Shown: piece by piece, positions 6,907 through 8,427 of the stretch
How the letters are laid out: every line of letters begins with the position of its first letter
Numbering within the stretch: position 1 is the first letter of the stretch
Made by a program: the position numbers and the translations under genes
Assembly: GCA_027489105.1 (NCBI GenBank)
Contig: JAIYAJ010000362.1
Location: 1-8,427, forward strand
Source of the DNA: Zymomonas sp.
GTDB taxonomy: Bacteria; Pseudomonadota; Alphaproteobacteria; Sphingomonadales; Sphingomonadaceae
Length of the DNA stretch: 8,427 nt
Reading direction: 5' to 3'
Notes under the pieces: generated by a model
Told to the model about the DNA's origin: nothing
The model's input: the letters and a program-made list of their open reading frames with translations, nothing else
Databases searched by the model: none

Positions 6907-7848
6907 ATGGAGCGACTGACATGCGACCGCCCCGTGCCAGCGCATCTGCGCGGGGGCGTGGTGGCCCTGGGCAATTTCGACGGCTTCCACAGGGGGCATC
7001 AGGCGGTCGTCGGCGCGGCGATCGCGCATGGCCGCGCGACCGGACGTCCGGTGCTCGTCGCCAGCTTCGATCCGCACCCCGTCCGCTTCTTCCGCCCCGA
7101 TGCCCCGCCCTTCCGGCTGACCACGCTCGAGCAACGCGCCGGGCTGTTCGCCGAAGCCGGTGCCGACGCGATGCTGGTGTTCCGCTTCGACGGCGCGCTC
7201 GCCAGTCTCACGCCCGAGCAGTTCGTTTCGGACCTGCTGATCGGCCGCGCGGGCGCCGCGCATGTCGTGACCGGCGAGGATTTCACCTTCGGCAAGGGCC
7301 GCTCGGGCAATGTCGCCATCCTGTCCGAGATCGGCGCGCGCCACGGCATGACCACCGCCGCGATCGGCCCGGTCAGCGACGACAAGGGCTCGATCTCGTC
7401 GAGCCGCATCCGCGCCGCGCTGACCGAGGGCGATCCGCAGGAGGCCGCGCGCCTGCTCACCCGCCCCTTCCGTATCGCCGGCACCGTCCAGCATGGCGAC
7501 AAGGTCGGCCGCACGATCGGCTATCCGACCGCCAACATCGCGCTCGACCGCTATCTGCGCCCGCGTTACGGCATCTATGCGGTGCGGGGGCGCCTGGCCG
7601 ACGGGCGCGTGATCGACGGGGCCGCCAATGTCGGCATCCGCCCGACCTTCGACCCGCCCAAGGAACTGCTCGAGGTCTTTTTCTTCGACTTCGCCGAAAG
7701 CCTCTACGACCAGGCGATCGAGATCGAGCTGATCGCCTATATCCGGCCCGAGGCGAAGTTCGACAGCCTCGAGGCGCTGACCGAGCAGATGGATCGCGAC
7801 TGCGCCGAAGCCAAGCGGATACTTGCCGCGTCCAGCCCGGTCGCGTAG
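6907..7848 (+). CDS. ribF: Bifunctional riboflavin kinase / FAD synthetase
   Basis: The 313-residue protein phosphorylates riboflavin to FMN and then adenylates it to FAD. The N-terminal nucleotidyltransferase (about 15-180) shows GNFDGFHRGH at 22-31 with the HxGH pair His28/His31, SFDPHP at 53-58, GEDFTFGKGRSGN at 123-135 and ISSSRIR at 163-169. The C-terminal flavokinase (about 186-308) shows HGDKVGR at 196-202, GYPTAN at 205-210 with Thr208 and Asn210, PRYGIYAV at 219-226, NVGIRPTF at 241-248 and a conserved Glu256. Length is standard (about 310). ATG 6907 is the only start placing the motif GNFDG at its usual depth; the frame is open far upstream but reads as folA shadow. ileS follows after 89 nt, the usual ribF-ileS order. 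RibA, which starts the flavin pathway, is encoded nearby on the other strand. Confidence 0.96.
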   Translation: MERLTCDRPVPAHLRGGVVALGNFDGFHRGHQAVVGAAIAHGRATGRPVLVASFDPHPVRFFRPDAPPFRLTTLEQRAGLFAEAGADAMLVFRFDGALASLTPEQFVSDLLIGRAGAAHVVTGEDFTFGKGRSGNVAILSEIGARHGMTTAAIGPVSDDKGSISSSRIRAALTEGDPQEAARLLTRPFRIAGTVQHGDKVGRTIGYPTANIALDRYLRPRYGIYAVRGRLADGRVIDGAANVGIRPTFDPPKELLEVFFFDFAESLYDQAIEIELIAYIRPEAKFDSLEALTEQMDRDCAEAKRILAASSPVA

Positions 7849-7882
7849 GGCCTGCCCGCAAACCCCGAACCTGTCCGACGCT

Positions 7883-7899
7883 GCCGAGACCGTCTCGGC
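7883..7899. other. Small GC-rich hairpin between ribF and ileS
   Basis: GCCGAGA (7883-7889) pairs perfectly with TCTCGGC (7893-7899) around CCG, 34 nt after the ribF stop and 38 nt before the ileS start. No T tract follows, so it is not a clear intrinsic terminator. It could slow transcription or sit in the ileS leader, or be chance in GC-rich DNA. I see no T-box features. Confidence 0.4.
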
Positions 7900-7937
7900 G
7901 CTGCGCCTGACCGGCGGCCTGTGGAACAGATCTTCGA

Positions 7938-8427
7938 ATGACCGACGCAGCACCCGACTATCGCAACACCGTCTTCCTGCCGAAGACCGACTTCCCGATG
8001 AAGGCCGGCCTCGCCCAGAAGGAACCGGCGATCCTCGCCCGCTGGGCGGCGGAGGATTTGTACGGGACGTTGCGCAAGGCGCGCGCGGGCAGCGAACGCT
8101 TCATCCTCCACGACGGCCCGCCCTACGCCAATGGCGACATCCACATGGGCCATGCGATGAACAAGGTGCTGAAGGACATTATCGTCCGCAGCCAGTCGCT
8201 GCTCGGCAAGGACGCACCCTATGTCCCCGGCTGGGACTGCCACGGCCTGCCGATCGAGTGGAAGGTCGAGGAAGCCTATCGCGCCAAGAAGCTGAACAAG
8301 GACGAGGTCGACCCTGTCCAGTTCCGCGCCGAGTGCCGCGCCTATGCCGAGAAATGGGTGTCGGTGCAGCGCGAGCAGTTCAAGCGGCTGGGCGTCGATG
8401 GCGACTGGGACGATCCCTATCTGACGA
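7938..8427 (+). CDS. ileS: Isoleucyl-tRNA synthetase, N-terminal part (runs off window)
   Basis: The frame from ATG 7938 is open to the window end, giving 163 residues of a protein usually about 930-950 long. It charges tRNA-Ile with isoleucine. Motifs: the N-terminal [20 protein letters not shown] typical of bacterial IleS, the class I signature HMGH at 69-72 within [20 protein letters not shown], and [14 protein letters not shown] at 99-112. A modest GGAA (7923-7926) lies 11 nt upstream. The editing domain, KMSKS motif and zinc-binding end lie outside. Placement after ribF agrees with the common ribF-ileS(-lspA) arrangement; whether lspA follows cannot be seen here. Confidence 0.96.
   Translation, partial: MTDAAPDYRNTVFLPKTDFPMKAGLAQKEPAILARWAAEDLYGTLRKARAGSERFILHDGPPYANGDIHMGHAMNKVLKDIIVRSQSLLGKDAPYVPGWDCHGLPIEWKVEEAYRAKKLNKDEVDPVQFRAECRAYAEKWVSVQREQFKRLGVDGDWDDPYLT

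Noticed and set aside
7849..7937. T-box or amino-acid attenuator before ileS
   Set aside because: No specifier loop, T-box sequence, leader peptide with isoleucine codons or U-run terminator is visible; only one small hairpin.

Overview
This is a high-GC, gene-dense bacterial chromosome segment with nearly every base in a gene or a short spacer. Gene content, protein sequence style and a dispersed-type repeat of CCCCTCCCTT / AAGGGAGGGG arms suggest an alphaproteobacterium, most likely a sphingomonad (Sphingomonadales). That placement is an inference from the reading and no search was run. I see no phage, plasmid, IS, CRISPR or defence genes. The window is mostly core metabolism.

Layout. (1) 2-2839, plus strand: the end of a probable outer-membrane beta-barrel protein, a fatty-acid-type acyl-CoA ligase, a MerR-family regulator 5 nt behind it, and a RidA-family protein with a signal peptide. 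The first three fit a fatty-acid or carboxylate uptake, activation and control cluster. (2) 5216-2847, minus strand: an apparent operon of xthA (exonuclease III), ribA (GTP cyclohydrolase II with a degenerate DHBP-synthase-like N-terminal half) and a YkuD-type L,D-transpeptidase. It converges on the RidA gene with 7 nt between the stop codons. (3) 5217-5432: a divergent intergenic region holding a ~142-bp element bounded by 34-bp inverted repeats. (4) 5433-8427, plus strand: thyA, folA, ribF and the start of ileS. ThyA makes dTMP and releases dihydrofolate, which FolA reduces back to tetrahydrofolate. RibF turns riboflavin into FMN and FAD. ribF next to ileS is a common bacterial order.

Start choices. 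Two downstream genes, ribA and folA, appear to begin with TTG inside a four-base TTGA that overlaps the upstream stop codon, suggesting translational coupling. Several first genes (xthA, thyA, ribF) lack a well-placed Shine-Dalgarno sequence and have -10-like CTA-containing hexamers only 6-9 nt before the ATG, so their mRNAs may be leaderless or nearly so.

No stretch above 300 bases lacks a gene; the longest gap is 216 nt (5217-5432), mostly the repeat element. I found no convincing undescribed system. The points most worth a second look are the degenerate RibB half of RibA, the paired TTGA junctions, the inverted-repeat element that may supply part of the thyA promoter, and the exported RidA protein.
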